64,000 nucleotides of DNA from Pseudomonadota bacterium (GTDB lineage Bacteria > Pseudomonadota > Gammaproteobacteria > Steroidobacterales > Steroidobacteraceae). The notes beneath the pieces are model-generated. The model was given only the letters and a program-made list of their open reading frames with translations. It did no database searches and was not told the DNA's origin. Shown here in pieces: positions 43,927 to 53,196 of the stretch. The first letter of the stretch is position 1, and the number at the start of each line of letters is the position of its first letter. Location of the stretch: assembly GCA_021805865.1 (NCBI GenBank), contig JAJZDX010000025.1, positions 1-64,000 on the forward strand, read 5' to 3'. The translations under genes were made by a program, and so were the position numbers.

Positions 43927-44399
43927 CACGAAATTGATAATTCAACGTAACTCACGACGTCACTTTGCACGTATCCAGCGACGGTTTTCCGGACGTCGAT
44001 CCGTGCCCAACCGTGCGTATCGACTCCACTCTGGCAGATCCGGGCATCCCCACTCCGAGCTCCACACCGCTCCCATCAAGGCGATCCGCCGGCACGGCGA
44101 TTCTCGCGAGCCATGTTCGCGGCGTCGGCTGCCAGACGATCGTGGCACCGAAGGCGAAGCATGATCCCATTGCGCCGCGCAAGGCGGTCATGGCGATCAA
44201 GGATCCGGCAGGGCATCCCGATCCGACGGCGCGCGCACCACCCGGGCTGCGACTGCTGTTGGATCAGGCGTCGTGATGAGGAACCTGTGCCCGGCGACCC
44301 CCGGGGCATTCAAGCCGATCCGCGCGCGGATCGCAGCGCTCGCCGGCAACTCAGCCCTGCAGAGCGACCGTTTGAAGATCTGCCTCAAGCCCGGATCCG

Positions 44400-44640
44400 T
44401 CCGGTGAGCCACGCTTCCCTCCACCGTTTCGCTTTGCAGCCCCGCACCGGACGGCGAACGATGCGCGGTGCCCCGCTGCTTGCGCCGCCGCAGAAGAACT
44501 AAGGCGCTGCCGCTCGATTCGAGCCCCAACCACTCGGCGGCGCGCAGCTCGCCCGGCCGCACGGATCGAGATACGGCACGAGCCTCAGAGGCGCATGAGC
44601 ACTCGCCTGCCCGTCGTAGTCTTCGATGCCATCCGCCCGG
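44400..44640 (-). pseudogene. P4-type tyrosine integrase remnant, frameshifted
   Basis: On the minus strand one frame reads DGIEDYDGQASAHAPLRLVPYLD and the next frame continues VRPGELRAAEW. Together they match the catalytic-domain start of P4/DUF4102 integrases (typically ALRLAP..FVRPGELRAAEW), where the Arg of RPGE is the first catalytic residue. A single-base frameshift lies at about 44565, and nothing recognisable follows for the rest of the catalytic domain. The limits are approximate. Confidence 0.65.
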
Positions 44641-44789
44641 AACGGGCGTATTGGCGCGCCGTCGGCTCGCTCATCCCGTTCCGCACCGCGGCCCGGATCA
44701 GGGGGGTACCTTCCTACACCGGCTTCTTCAGCGGGTCGTGATCCCGGCTCCAGTTGCCCTCTCACAGGGAATTGCGCTTGGTCTCGAGC

Positions 44790-44841
44790 CCTTCCTCGGC
44801 GACGGCGGAAGGGGTATGACGAGCACGGACTGCCTCGCTGA
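44790..44841 (+). pseudogene. vapB antitoxin, C-terminal tail only
   Basis: The frame ending at TGA 44839-44841 reads KGYDEHGLPR, the typical last residues of VapB antitoxins (GYDE.GLP). Its stop overlaps the vapC ATG by one base (TGATG), the usual vapBC arrangement. No VapB sequence is recognisable upstream; the integrase relic occupies that place. Confidence 0.55.
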
Positions 44842-45263
44842 TGGGAATCGATACCTCGGTGCTCCTTGCAATTCTGCAAAATGAACCGGAACGCCGATCG
44901 TTCAACGAGGGAATCGAGGCGGCCGACCGACGGCTCATTTCCGCCGCGACCTACGTCGAATGCTCGATGATCTTGGAATCTCGCCATGGCGCGGAGGGGG
45001 TCAGAGATCTCGACCACTTCTTCGCCCGGGCCCAGATCACCATCGTGCCGGTTGACGCTGAACAAGCCCGGATCGCGCGTGATGCCTTTCGCAAATACGG
45101 CAAGGGTCGCCATCGCGCCGGCCTGAATTTCGGTGATTGCTTCTCATACGCGCTATCTCAGGCTCTCGATGAGCCGCTGCTCTTCAAGGGACACGATTTC
45201 CCCTGTACTGACGCCGAGTGCCATGTGACAACCCGCTCTTCGGTTCACGAGCCGGGCGGCTGA
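44841..45263 (+). CDS. vapC: VapC-type PIN-domain ribonuclease toxin
   Basis: This 140-aa PIN-domain protein has the acidic catalytic residues visible as MGIDTSVLLAILQNEPE (Asp4), AATYVECSMILE (Glu) and HRAGLNFGDCFSYALS (Asp). VapC toxins cut tRNA or rRNA and are normally neutralised by VapB encoded just upstream. Here only the VapB C-terminal tail remains, so the toxin looks orphaned. It may be unexpressed, neutralised by another VapB, or weakened. The last 20 residues extend beyond the usual end. Confidence 0.85.
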   Translation: MGIDTSVLLAILQNEPERRSFNEGIEAADRRLISAATYVECSMILESRHGAEGVRDLDHFFARAQITIVPVDAEQARIARDAFRKYGKGRHRAGLNFGDCFSYALSQALDEPLLFKGHDFPCTDAECHVTTRSSVHEPGG

Positions 45264-45388
45264 AGCAGACCGGACTTCCGCTACCCTCTTCCTCCCCCGA
45301 TCCGGGGGGTTGGGCCAGCCGCCATGCGACCGCCAATGGCGCTCCGGGGCGATGGACATACCGCACCTGCGGCAGCACTGACCGCGTC

Positions 45389-45810
45389 TCATTCCTCGAC
45401 GCTGCTGCGCAATGCCTTGGTCCTCCCACGCCTGCTCTTGTCGTCGAGGCGCCATCGCCGTGCCCTGCGGCAGGTTCGGTGGCGACGCGCTTCTCTGTTC
45501 ACGACGGCGACGCCACAGATGAGCTTGCGCGGCCGCATCAACGCGGCGGCGGGATTTCACTCCAGGGCGCGGTGCTGCTGCGCCTTGATGAGCACCAAGC
45601 CGTCCTGTGGGATTCGTCGGTCGGACAGATGTAACACTCGTTCCCCGTAGAAATTCAGCGGTGAGGAAGCGGTGGTATCAAATCACAGGTGCGCGCTCTG
45701 GAGACCTGGTTGACGTTCTGTCCGCCGCCGCCCTCGGCGCGCAGGGCCGTCAGCCCGGTCTCGCTCAACCGGATCGCGACTTACGCGGAGATCTCCAGAA
45801 CGTCGCCGCT
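45389..45810 (-). pseudogene. decayed arfB (YaeJ-type ribosome-rescue release factor)
   Basis: Pieces in different frames on the minus strand match ArfB in order. VLEISA is followed by a stop and then IRLSETGLTALRAEGGGGQNVNQVS, which holds the GGQ motif. FYGERVLHLSDRRIPQDGLVLIKAQQHRALE then ends at a stop, and NPAAALMRPRKLICGVAVV and RRWRLDDKSRRGRTKALRSSVEE follow. At least two nonsense codons and one frameshift are present. The basic C-terminal tail that enters the mRNA channel is still readable. ArfB is a chromosomal gene, so this suggests host DNA decaying inside the region. Confidence 0.75.
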
Positions 45811-46045
45811 GCGCTGCACGCGCGTCATCGTGCGATGCGGGCGAGAAACGAGTCAAGCTTCAGCACTGCGCGATGCGGACCCCGATCACTGTGGCCGCCG
45901 GCCGCTCACCGCGCGCGAGCCGCCGATACGCTCGATTTCTCCGCCGGGCGCGCCACGCTGCCTCCGACGCTTGGTATTTTCAGCGGAATCGACGAGCCTG
46001 CGGGTGTCCCCGCACCCGCGCCGCGCTACGAGTCTGCGCCGCAAT

Positions 46046-47518
46046 CTACGCCGTGTAGGGGCGATGCAGGTACTTGCCGATCGGCTCGCCCATGATCTGT
46101 CCGCGGTCGTAAATGCACTGGCCACGCAGGTAAGTGGTACAGACCTTGCCGGTGAGCTCAAGACCCTCAAACGGCGTGTAGCCCTGCCGGGACTCGGATT
46201 CCTTCGCCCGCACCACGAACGAGCGCTCGGGATCCACCAGAACCAGATCCGCATCGAACCCCGGGGCGATGTCGCCTTTCCCGGCCAAGCCAAACCTCTG
46301 CGCGGGATTCCACGACGTCAGTTGTGCCATCCGGTTATAGGAAAGCCCGCGCCTGCGCCCTTCGGTAATCAGAGCCGACAGCAGATATTCCGTCCCGCCA
46401 AATCCACTCTTGGCCAGAAAGACATTGTCCGCGTCCCTCCCGTCAGTCTTCAGCTCATGACGGCAGCACGCGTGATCACTGCACACCCAGTCGATTTTCC
46501 CATCGAGCAATGTCTCCCAGAGATACTCGACGTCCTCCCGCGACCGGATGGGCGGATTGACCTTGGCGAGGACTCCCGTTTTGACATCGTAATCGATGCA
46601 CAAGTGCGCAATGGTCACTTCGCGACGGAAATTGATCTGCGGAAACACGCTCTGCATCGCCAACGCGGCCTGCACGGCCTTGCGGGACGATAAATGCAGC
46701 AGATTGATATTCAGGCACTCGGTCTCTTGAGCCAAGTACGAGGCGATCACGATCGCAAGCCCTTCGGAATGCGGCGGGCGGGCCGCGCTGTAAGCTCTGA
46801 GTCCCGACAATCGCCCCTCGCTCTGCACGATGCGTGTATACGCCGCCATAATCTCGGCAGTTTCACAGTGCATGCTCAGACTGATGTAAGGACGGTGCTG
46901 TGGAAACTTCTCCCAGGCTCTCTTGATACCGCGCATGACAAATTCGAAGTGCGCGATATCGTATTTCTCGTCCGGACCGATCATGAGAAATTCATGCTGG
47001 TGGCCCGACGCACCGTGCAGGCCATAACCCCCATAGAACATGAATATCTTGAATGAAGTCACGCCGTACTTCTCGATCAACATGTCAATCTCACCGATCT
47101 GGCGGGCATCCATCGGCGCCAGATGGTAGGCATAATCGACATGGAACCGACCCTTGGACACCTCCAGAATTTCCGGAAACAGCTCCGCGTACGCCCCCCC
47201 TTTATTCAGGTAGTACTGCCCCGAGCGCATGTAGTTCAGACTCGACGTCACCCCACCCTGCGCCGCTGCGCGGCTTTCGCTGACCGCATCCTCTGCGAGT
47301 GGGCTGTAGATACCGGTGTGCATGTGCGCATCGACGAGTCCGGGAAACCCCAACATTCCGCACGCATCGGTCACGACAGCGGCCGCTGACACATCAATTT
47401 CGGGCGCGATCAGCGTGAACAGGCCGTCCTTGACGGCGATCTGTTGCAGCGGAACGTCCTGAGCGTTCGGGCGGACCACTCGGACGTTGCGGATAACTAA
47501 ATCGAATTTCTGGCTCAT
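46046..47518 (-). CDS. dihydropyrimidinase/dihydroorotase-type cyclic amidohydrolase
   Basis: This 490-aa enzyme has a binuclear metal site typical of hydantoinase, dihydroorotase and allantoinase. It shows GFPGLVDAHMHTGIYS (HxH), a bridging Lys in VTSFKIFMFYGGYG, His in ISLSMHCETAEI, His in NLLHLSSRKA and Asp in DWVCSDHACC. The C-terminal GDIAPGFDADLVLVDPE is the family sandwich. It hydrolyses a cyclic amide, imide or ureide, but which one is not readable. GAGAGGAA lies just before two adjacent ATGs (47518 and 47521). It lies 61 bases after leuD in the same transcript. Confidence 0.88.
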   Translation of the reverse strand: MSQKFDLVIRNVRVVRPNAQDVPLQQIAVKDGLFTLIAPEIDVSAAAVVTDACGMLGFPGLVDAHMHTGIYSPLAEDAVSESRAAAQGGVTSSLNYMRSGQYYLNKGGAYAELFPEILEVSKGRFHVDYAYHLAPMDARQIGEIDMLIEKYGVTSFKIFMFYGGYGLHGASGHQHEFLMIGPDEKYDIAHFEFVMRGIKRAWEKFPQHRPYISLSMHCETAEIMAAYTRIVQSEGRLSGLRAYSAARPPHSEGLAIVIASYLAQETECLNINLLHLSSRKAVQAALAMQSVFPQINFRREVTIAHLCIDYDVKTGVLAKVNPPIRSREDVEYLWETLLDGKIDWVCSDHACCRHELKTDGRDADNVFLAKSGFGGTEYLLSALITEGRRRGLSYNRMAQLTSWNPAQRFGLAGKGDIAPGFDADLVLVDPERSFVVRAKESESRQGYTPFEGLELTGKVCTTYLRGQCIYDRGQIMGEPIGKYLHRPYTA

Positions 47519-47579
47519 CATTTCCTCTCGGGATTCCTCAATGGCACGAAGACACGGACTCGGCAGACAACTGGCCGTC

Positions 47580-48212
47580 TTACGGTAGATCGAGCCCGTA
47601 AACCCATGGGCGCAACACCACGTCCGCATTGCGAAATGCCGTGATTTGTTCGCTGAACTTCAAGGTCCGCTCGATTTCATCCATCCCCTCTAGCAAGCCA
47701 TCGCGCGCATCCTGCTCGATCTGGAAGGTCCACTGCCGATCCGCTGCCAGTACTGTGCGCCGTGACAGATCAATCTCTATCCGGTTGCCCTGCGGGTCCC
47801 GCGTCACCCATCGGGCAATCTGCTCAAGCGCGACGCGCTCCAGCTGACCGGGAAGAATCCCGTTGCGCAGGCAGTTTCGATAGAAAATCGCATTGAACGA
47901 GCTCGCCAGCACCGTCCGCACGCCGTACTCATGCAGCGCCCACACCGCCTGCTCGCGGCTCGACCCACAGCCGAAATTCTCACCAGCGATCAGGATCTGC
48001 GCGCCGTGGTATGCCGGATCATTCAGAACGAACGTCGGGTCCGGCACACGCTCCTCGGGCTTCAGATAGCGCCAATTCGCGAACAATCCAGCGGCAAGTC
48101 CCACTTTGGTTACGGAGCGAATCTCGCGCGACGGTATGATCGCGTCAGTGTCAATGTTATCGCGGAGCAAAACGAGCGCCACCGCCGTCAGATTATGAAA
48201 TGGTTCCGGCAT
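47580..48212 (-). CDS. leuD: LeuD-type hydro-lyase small subunit
   Basis: This 210-aa protein is of the isopropylmalate isomerase small-subunit family: LLRDNIDTDAIIPSREI, ILIAGENFGCGSSREQAVWAL, VLASSFNAIFYRNCLRNGILP. It pairs with the LeuC-type large subunit three bases upstream. In this operon it lies with an amidohydrolase and opposite CoA-transferase and aldolase genes, not leuA/leuB. A role as citraconate/maleate-type hydratase or dehydratase is therefore more likely than leucine synthesis. That reassignment is inference. Confidence 0.88.
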   Translation of the reverse strand: MPEPFHNLTAVALVLLRDNIDTDAIIPSREIRSVTKVGLAAGLFANWRYLKPEERVPDPTFVLNDPAYHGAQILIAGENFGCGSSREQAVWALHEYGVRTVLASSFNAIFYRNCLRNGILPGQLERVALEQIARWVTRDPQGNRIEIDLSRRTVLAADRQWTFQIEQDARDGLLEGMDEIERTLKFSEQITAFRNADVVLRPWVYGLDLP

Positions 48213-48215
48213 GGG

Positions 48216-49619
48216 TCAACTCCCAAGTTCATCAACGCCGGCAATGTGCCCGCTGATGGCGGAAGCCGCAACCGTCTCCGGGCTTGCCAAGTGGGTACGT
48301 GTTTGAGGCCCCTGACGGCCCTCGAAATTTCTGTTCGTAGAACTGATGATTCGCTGTCCCGGCGCGAAATGCTCGCCGCCGGCAAAAAAACACATTGAGC
48401 AGCCGGACTCGCGCCATTCGAATCCCGCGCGGATGAAGATGTCAGCAAGCCCGTCTGCTTCCGCCCGACGCTTCACCTCACTCGAGCCAGGCACGCAAAT
48501 CGCTCGTACGCCCGCGGCGACCTTGCGTCCCTCTAGAATCCCTGCCGCGCGCCGCAAATCGCTCAACCGGCTATTGGTGCATGCCCCAATGAATGCGCCA
48601 TCGACTGGCAGGCCCCGCATCGGCTCGCCCGGCTGAAGCCCCATGTAACGGATCGCGCGCTCGTATGCAGCTGCACTCTCATGCCCAATCCCTGCCGCGA
48701 ATGGCGGAACCACTGCCTCGATCGGCACGGCATCCTGCGGATTCGTTCCCCAGGTCACCATCGGCCTTACCGCCGATGCGTCAAGCCGAATCTCGCCGTC
48801 AAAGCGTGCACCGGCATCGCTACGCAGGCTCCGCCAGTGCTCCACAGCCCGCTCGAAAGCCGCGCCGGTCGGGGCAAGCGGCCGGCCACGCAGGTACGCG
48901 AACGTGCGCTCATCCGGCGCGATGATGGCGGCGAACGCCGAGAACTCAGTCGCCATGTTACAAAGCGTCATTCGTGCCTCAATGTCGAGCGCCCTGACCG
49001 CCGGACCGGCGAATTCCACCACGGCTCCCTTGCCGCCCGCCGCGCCGTGCGTTGCGATCAGATGCAGCGCGAGATCCTTGGCCGTCACCGCGACACTCAG
49101 CACACCATCAATCTGCACGCGCAGCACACTCGGCTTCTTCACTCTGAGAGTCTGAGTCGCAAGAGCATGCTCGGCCTCAGTCGAGCCAATTCCCCACGCC
49201 AATGCGCCAAAGGCACCCTGCGTCCCAGTGTGACTGTCCGGGCATACGAGCGTCAGGCCCGGAAGCACGATCCCGAGCTCCGGACTGATCACGTGCACGA
49301 TGCCTTGCTGCGCGTCATCCACGTCGAACAGACGAATGCCGGCCGCAAGCGCTTCCCGACGAGTCACCTCGATAAACGGGGCGCCAAAACTTGCACCGAT
49401 GCGCGCGCTTCGCCCGGGCCGGGTATCAACCACATGATCCATCGTGGCGAAGACCTGTGCCGGAGCAGCCAGGGCATGGCCACGGGCGCGCAGACTCTGC
49501 AGCGCCACGCCGCCGGTACGCTCATGAAGAAGCACTCTGTCAACGAGAAGAAGGTCCCCGCCGCCGACCTCGGCAATCAGATGTTCGTTCCATATTTTCT
49601 CGAACAAGGTGTCCGGCAT
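48216..49619 (-). CDS. leuC: LeuC-type hydro-lyase large subunit (aconitase superfamily)
   Basis: This 467-aa protein starts at MPDTLFEKIWNEHLI, the normal family start and length. The [4Fe-4S] ligands appear in FIGACTNSRLSDLR and SGCSMCFFAGG. Substrate-loop motifs are VCPDSHTGTQGAFGALAWGIGSTE and PMVTWGTNPQDAVPI. An in-frame ATG at 49691 would add 24 residues with non-coding-like base use. It is the first gene of the leuC-leuD-amidohydrolase operon and is divergent from the GntR regulator. Confidence 0.9.
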   Translation of the reverse strand: MPDTLFEKIWNEHLIAEVGGGDLLLVDRVLLHERTGGVALQSLRARGHALAAPAQVFATMDHVVDTRPGRSARIGASFGAPFIEVTRREALAAGIRLFDVDDAQQGIVHVISPELGIVLPGLTLVCPDSHTGTQGAFGALAWGIGSTEAEHALATQTLRVKKPSVLRVQIDGVLSVAVTAKDLALHLIATHGAAGGKGAVVEFAGPAVRALDIEARMTLCNMATEFSAFAAIIAPDERTFAYLRGRPLAPTGAAFERAVEHWRSLRSDAGARFDGEIRLDASAVRPMVTWGTNPQDAVPIEAVVPPFAAGIGHESAAAYERAIRYMGLQPGEPMRGLPVDGAFIGACTNSRLSDLRRAAGILEGRKVAAGVRAICVPGSSEVKRRAEADGLADIFIRAGFEWRESGCSMCFFAGGEHFAPGQRIISSTNRNFEGRQGPQTRTHLASPETVAASAISGHIAGVDELGS

Positions 49620-49899
49620 GGCCCACGGGTCCGCACCACTTCGCATGCATTCTATCGCGGCGCAATCCGTTTTGATATAGACCTGTGACATTTCTCGCGA
49701 ACTTCCCAATGACCACCGCCGGCTGCACCCGCCATCAACCACAGCGCCGCGCCAGGGTCGAACTGCACGGCTCTCGCGGCTCGAGACGTATTGCCTTACA
49801 ATATGCGCTCGGCGCAAACTCAAGGACGCAGTTGGCCCTGGAAGTTACTTGTGATCGGTGATTGATTCCATAATCGGCCCAGACCTCGTGCAACAAAGA

Positions 49900-50652
49900 A
49901 TGCGAACAGGTGCAAAACGCGTGAGCGCACTGGATAGATCGGCGGCAGTTCCCCTTTATCATCAGATTTTCCTGCAGCTGCGTGATGAGATTCTCTCCGG
50001 GCAGCGGGCTTTCGGCTCCGCGCTTGGCACGGAGAAGGAGGTCTCCCATGCATACGCGGTCTCCCGGATCACCGCGCGGCGCGCGCTTGCGGAACTTGCT
50101 CAACATCGGTTCGTCGCCCGCAAGCGCCGCGTTGGCACTACGGTCGTCTACCGGCCGCCGGTGAAGCCGATCGAAGCCAATATGGATCAGGCCGTGGATT
50201 CCCTGATCCACTTTGGTCGGGCGACACGGGTGCGCATTTTGACGTTGAAGCAGGAAGAGGCAAATGCCTGGGTCGCCGAAACCATGGGCCTGCCCGCCGG
50301 AGAGAAAATCCTACGCGCGGTCCGCATCCGGTATCTGAACAGCGAGCCGCTCGGATATATTGTCAGCTACGTACCCGTGACGCTCTCCAAGTACGTGACC
50401 CGCGCTGCGCTCGCGCACACCCCGATACTTAAGGTGATCAAGAATGCCGGCTATCAGCTTGGCAAAGCGAGCCAAACGGTAGCGGCAATGCTCGCCGACC
50501 CGCTGCTGAGTCGTTCTCTTGCGGTGGAACCCCGTTCGGCGATTCTGCGCGTTACCCGCCTGGTTTTTGATGCCACCGGCAGTCCGCTGCTTCTGACCGT
50601 TGCCCATTACCGGTCAGATCGCTATCAGCTACGCCTCGACCTGCAACACTGA
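49900..50652 (+). CDS. GntR/HutC (UTRA-domain) transcriptional regulator
   Basis: This protein of about 250 aa has the GntR winged helix (VPLYHQIFLQLRDEILSGQRAFGSALGTEKEVSHAYAVSRITARRALAELAQHRFVARKRRVGTTV) and a C-terminal UTRA ligand domain (ILTLKQEEANAWVAETMGLPAGEKILRAVRIRYLNSEPLGYIVSYVP). The start is uncertain: ATG 49900, GTG 49858 or GTG 49921. It sits between the leuC operon and the CoA-transferase gene and probably controls the whole cluster in response to a pathway intermediate. Confidence 0.88.
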   Translation: MRTGAKRVSALDRSAAVPLYHQIFLQLRDEILSGQRAFGSALGTEKEVSHAYAVSRITARRALAELAQHRFVARKRRVGTTVVYRPPVKPIEANMDQAVDSLIHFGRATRVRILTLKQEEANAWVAETMGLPAGEKILRAVRIRYLNSEPLGYIVSYVPVTLSKYVTRAALAHTPILKVIKNAGYQLGKASQTVAAMLADPLLSRSLAVEPRSAILRVTRLVFDATGSPLLLTVAHYRSDRYQLRLDLQH

Positions 50653-50661
50653 GGCTGCAAG

Positions 50662-51846
50662 TCATGCAACGACTCCGTCCCTTTGCAGCGCGGCAAGTTC
50701 CTCCTCGTTGACCCCGACCTTCCCAAGCACGGCGCGCGAATCCTCACCCGCTTGCCGCAGGTCCAGTCGCAGCCCACAGCGACGCCCATCGATCTCGACA
50801 GGCAGAGCCGGCAGCCGCGCCGCACCACCCCCCGGCAATGTCACCTCCACCAGACCCTCATTTGCGTTCAGCTGCTCATCGGCGAAAAGGTCCTCGGGCC
50901 GGGCTATTTTTGCCGCTGGCACCCCGATACCCTCCAGTTGCGCCAGCAGCTCATCCCGCGCGCGCGACGCAAACAGCGCGCGGATCGCCGGCAGGATACG
51001 GTCTCGCTGAGCGATGCGATCGTTGTTCGTCTGCAGGTCGGGGTCTAATTCGAACTCGACAAGCTTGAACGTCGAGCAGAACGAGCGCCATTGCGCATCA
51101 CTGACGACCGCGACGAAGATCTGCTGAGCATCCACGGTATCGAATACATCATAGATTGCCCAGGCGGACACGCGCTCCGGCATCGGCGCCGCCGGTTTGC
51201 CGGTGACGGCCAGCTGTGCCATGTGTTGACCGACCAGAAACGCGGTGGTCTCGAACAGGGAACAGTTGACCCGTCCCCCGACCCCGCTGCGATGGCGGCG
51301 TTCGAGCAAGGCAAGGATGCCGATCACACCGAACATGCCACCGGTCACATCAATCACGGAGGCTCCTGCGCGCAGCGGACGCCCGGTCGGGCCGGTCATG
51401 TAAGCGAGTCCGCCCATCATCTGCGCCACCTCATCGAGCGCCACCCGGCTTTCATACGGCCCGCTGAGAAATCCCTTCGCGGAGCAGTAAATCAGGCGCG
51501 GATTATCCGGCGCAAGCTCCTCGTAGCCCAGGCCCAGCCTCTGCAGAGCCCCCGGCCGAAAATTCTCCACCAACACATCCGCACAAGACACCAGACGCCG
51601 AGCGAGCTGCACGCCCGGAGCTGATTTCAGATCGAGGCAGATACTTCGCTTGTTTCTGTTGTACATTGCGAAGTAGCCGGCGCCCGAGCCGCGCAGCGCG
51701 CGAGTGCGGTCGCCGCCGGCAGGCTCGATGCGCGTCACATCGGCACCCAAATCGGCAAGAATGAGCCCGATAGTGGGACCCATCACCATGTGAGTGAACT
51801 CGACCACACGGATTCCGGTTAACGGCAGATCATCTCGATCCGGCAT
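50662..51846 (-). CDS. family III (CaiB/BaiF) CoA-transferase
   Basis: This 394-aa enzyme moves CoA between carboxylic acids. The family start is LTGIRVVEFTHMVMGPTIGLILADLGADVTRIE, then NRNKRSICLDLKS, ADVLVENFRPGALQRLG, and the catalytic Asp in VALDEVAQMMGGLAYMTG. A GGGGGGG stretch lies just before the ATG at 51844-51846. Members include succinyl-CoA:citramalate CoA-transferase, the role proposed here from its neighbour, the divergent HMG-CoA-lyase-like gene. It is convergent with the GntR gene. Confidence 0.9.
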   Translation of the reverse strand: MPDRDDLPLTGIRVVEFTHMVMGPTIGLILADLGADVTRIEPAGGDRTRALRGSGAGYFAMYNRNKRSICLDLKSAPGVQLARRLVSCADVLVENFRPGALQRLGLGYEELAPDNPRLIYCSAKGFLSGPYESRVALDEVAQMMGGLAYMTGPTGRPLRAGASVIDVTGGMFGVIGILALLERRHRSGVGGRVNCSLFETTAFLVGQHMAQLAVTGKPAAPMPERVSAWAIYDVFDTVDAQQIFVAVVSDAQWRSFCSTFKLVEFELDPDLQTNNDRIAQRDRILPAIRALFASRARDELLAQLEGIGVPAAKIARPEDLFADEQLNANEGLVEVTLPGGGAARLPALPVEIDGRRCGLRLDLRQAGEDSRAVLGKVGVNEEELAALQRDGVVA

Positions 51847-51971
51847 TATTCCCCCCCCCAAGCTGTTCGTTCCATATCGCTATCAACCCTTGCCAATTTA
51901 GTATCACACATCAATCGCTCATTTGGTATATTACTATTACATTATAGTTTTGACCTCAGGGCGAGAGCGAC
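51847..51971. promoter_or_regulatory. AT-rich divergent promoter region between CoA-transferase and lyase genes
   Basis: This 125-base region is strikingly AT-rich at 51895-51950 (GGTATATTACTATTACATTATAG). It should hold promoters for both divergent genes and a regulator site. TTGACC at 51951 lies too close to the start to serve as its -35. No clean dyad is visible. Confidence 0.45.
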
Positions 51972-52910
51972 ATGGGCGAGCGGGCGATCCTGGTGAGTGA
52001 GGTGGGGCTGCGCGACGGCCTGCAGAGCATCCAGTCGATCGTTCCCACTCACGTAAAGATGGAGTGGATTAGCGCCGAAGCCGCCGCCGGAGTCCGTGAG
52101 ATCGAAGTAGGCAGCTTCGTCCCGGCAAAAGTGCTGCCGCAACTCGCCGACACCGCAGAACTGGTGCGCTTCGCGGCCACGATTCCCGGGCTGACGGTCG
52201 CCGTGCTGGTGCCCAATCTGCATGGCGCACGAGCCGCCATCGCCGCCGGCGCCCACAAGATCACCCTGCCCTGTTCCGTCAGCGAAACACATGGCCTGCG
52301 CAACCTGCGCCGCACCCACGCCCAGATCATCGGCGAGGCGTGCGCGATTGGTGAGCTGCTGCGGGCCACTCCCGAGGCACGCCGGCCGCGCTTCGAGGGC
52401 TCATTGTCGACTGCGTTTGGCTGTACACTCGAGGGCGTCGTGCCCGTTGAGCACGTTGTCAGACTGGCCGAACAGTTGATGCGGGCCGGCTGTGACGAGG
52501 TGGGCCTGGCGGACACTTCCGGATACGCGAATCCCGCCTCCGTCCATTCACTCATCCGCAACGTGCGCGCGGCGGTCGGAAATGACGCGCTCAGAGGAAT
52601 TCATCTGCACAACACCCGGGGACTGGGTCTGGCCAATGTGCTTGCTGCCCTCGATGAGGGGATCACGACCTTCGACAGCTCGCTCGCCGGACTGGGCGGC
52701 TGCCCGTTTGCTCCAGGTGCTTCCGGGAACGTGGTGACCGAGGATATGTGCTTTATGTTGAGCGCGATGGGCCTTGATACCGGCATCGATCTCGAGGCAC
52801 TGTTCGATGTCCGCAAGATCCTCGCCGCCGCACTGCCCGAGGAGGCGCTCTATGGGTTCAGCACCCTGGCGGGCCTGCCCCTCGGCTTTCGCTCTCATCG
52901 GCGGGCGTAA
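51972..52910 (+). CDS. HMG-CoA-lyase-like acyl-CoA aldolase (citramalyl-CoA lyase candidate)
   Basis: This 312-aa TIM-barrel enzyme of the HMGL/DRE-TIM family shows VSEVGLRDGLQSIQSIVP (catalytic Arg-Asp), HLHNTRGLGLANVLAAL (metal HxH), and SLAGLGGCPFAPGASGNVVTEDMCFML with the catalytic Cys. HMG-CoA lyases split 3-hydroxy-3-methyl acyl-CoA esters into acetyl-CoA plus a keto product. Beside a family III CoA-transferase and a LeuCD hydratase, citramalyl-CoA or a homologue is a likely substrate (inference). Confidence 0.88.
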   Translation: MGERAILVSEVGLRDGLQSIQSIVPTHVKMEWISAEAAAGVREIEVGSFVPAKVLPQLADTAELVRFAATIPGLTVAVLVPNLHGARAAIAAGAHKITLPCSVSETHGLRNLRRTHAQIIGEACAIGELLRATPEARRPRFEGSLSTAFGCTLEGVVPVEHVVRLAEQLMRAGCDEVGLADTSGYANPASVHSLIRNVRAAVGNDALRGIHLHNTRGLGLANVLAALDEGITTFDSSLAGLGGCPFAPGASGNVVTEDMCFMLSAMGLDTGIDLEALFDVRKILAAALPEEALYGFSTLAGLPLGFRSHRRA

Positions 52911-53196
52911 GCATGCGATGTCCGCGGATTTCCACATGGACTGCATGCTCTCAACCATGCGCCGCTGTGCGGGGGAGCGGCGACCGGGCATCGGGCAGCT
53001 AGCGATGCAGCGCCGGATCGACTGCACGCGCGCGCGGGCACACGTCTGTCCCGGCGTCGCCGCAGCGCGGGCGATTCGGCACGCGGTGACCGAAGATGCG
53101 AGGCGCGCCGATCCGGCCGCCCCCGCCCGTCACCTGCGCAGCGCGATGTCCTTGCCACGCACGTCCACTACCGGGCCACGCAGACCGACCGTGCAA

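Noticed and set aside
48216-49619. Assignment of leuC/leuD to leucine biosynthesis
   Set aside because: No leuA or leuB is nearby, and the operon includes a cyclic amidohydrolase with CoA-transferase and acyl-CoA lyase genes opposite, so a catabolic hydratase is more likely. The family names are kept only as family labels.
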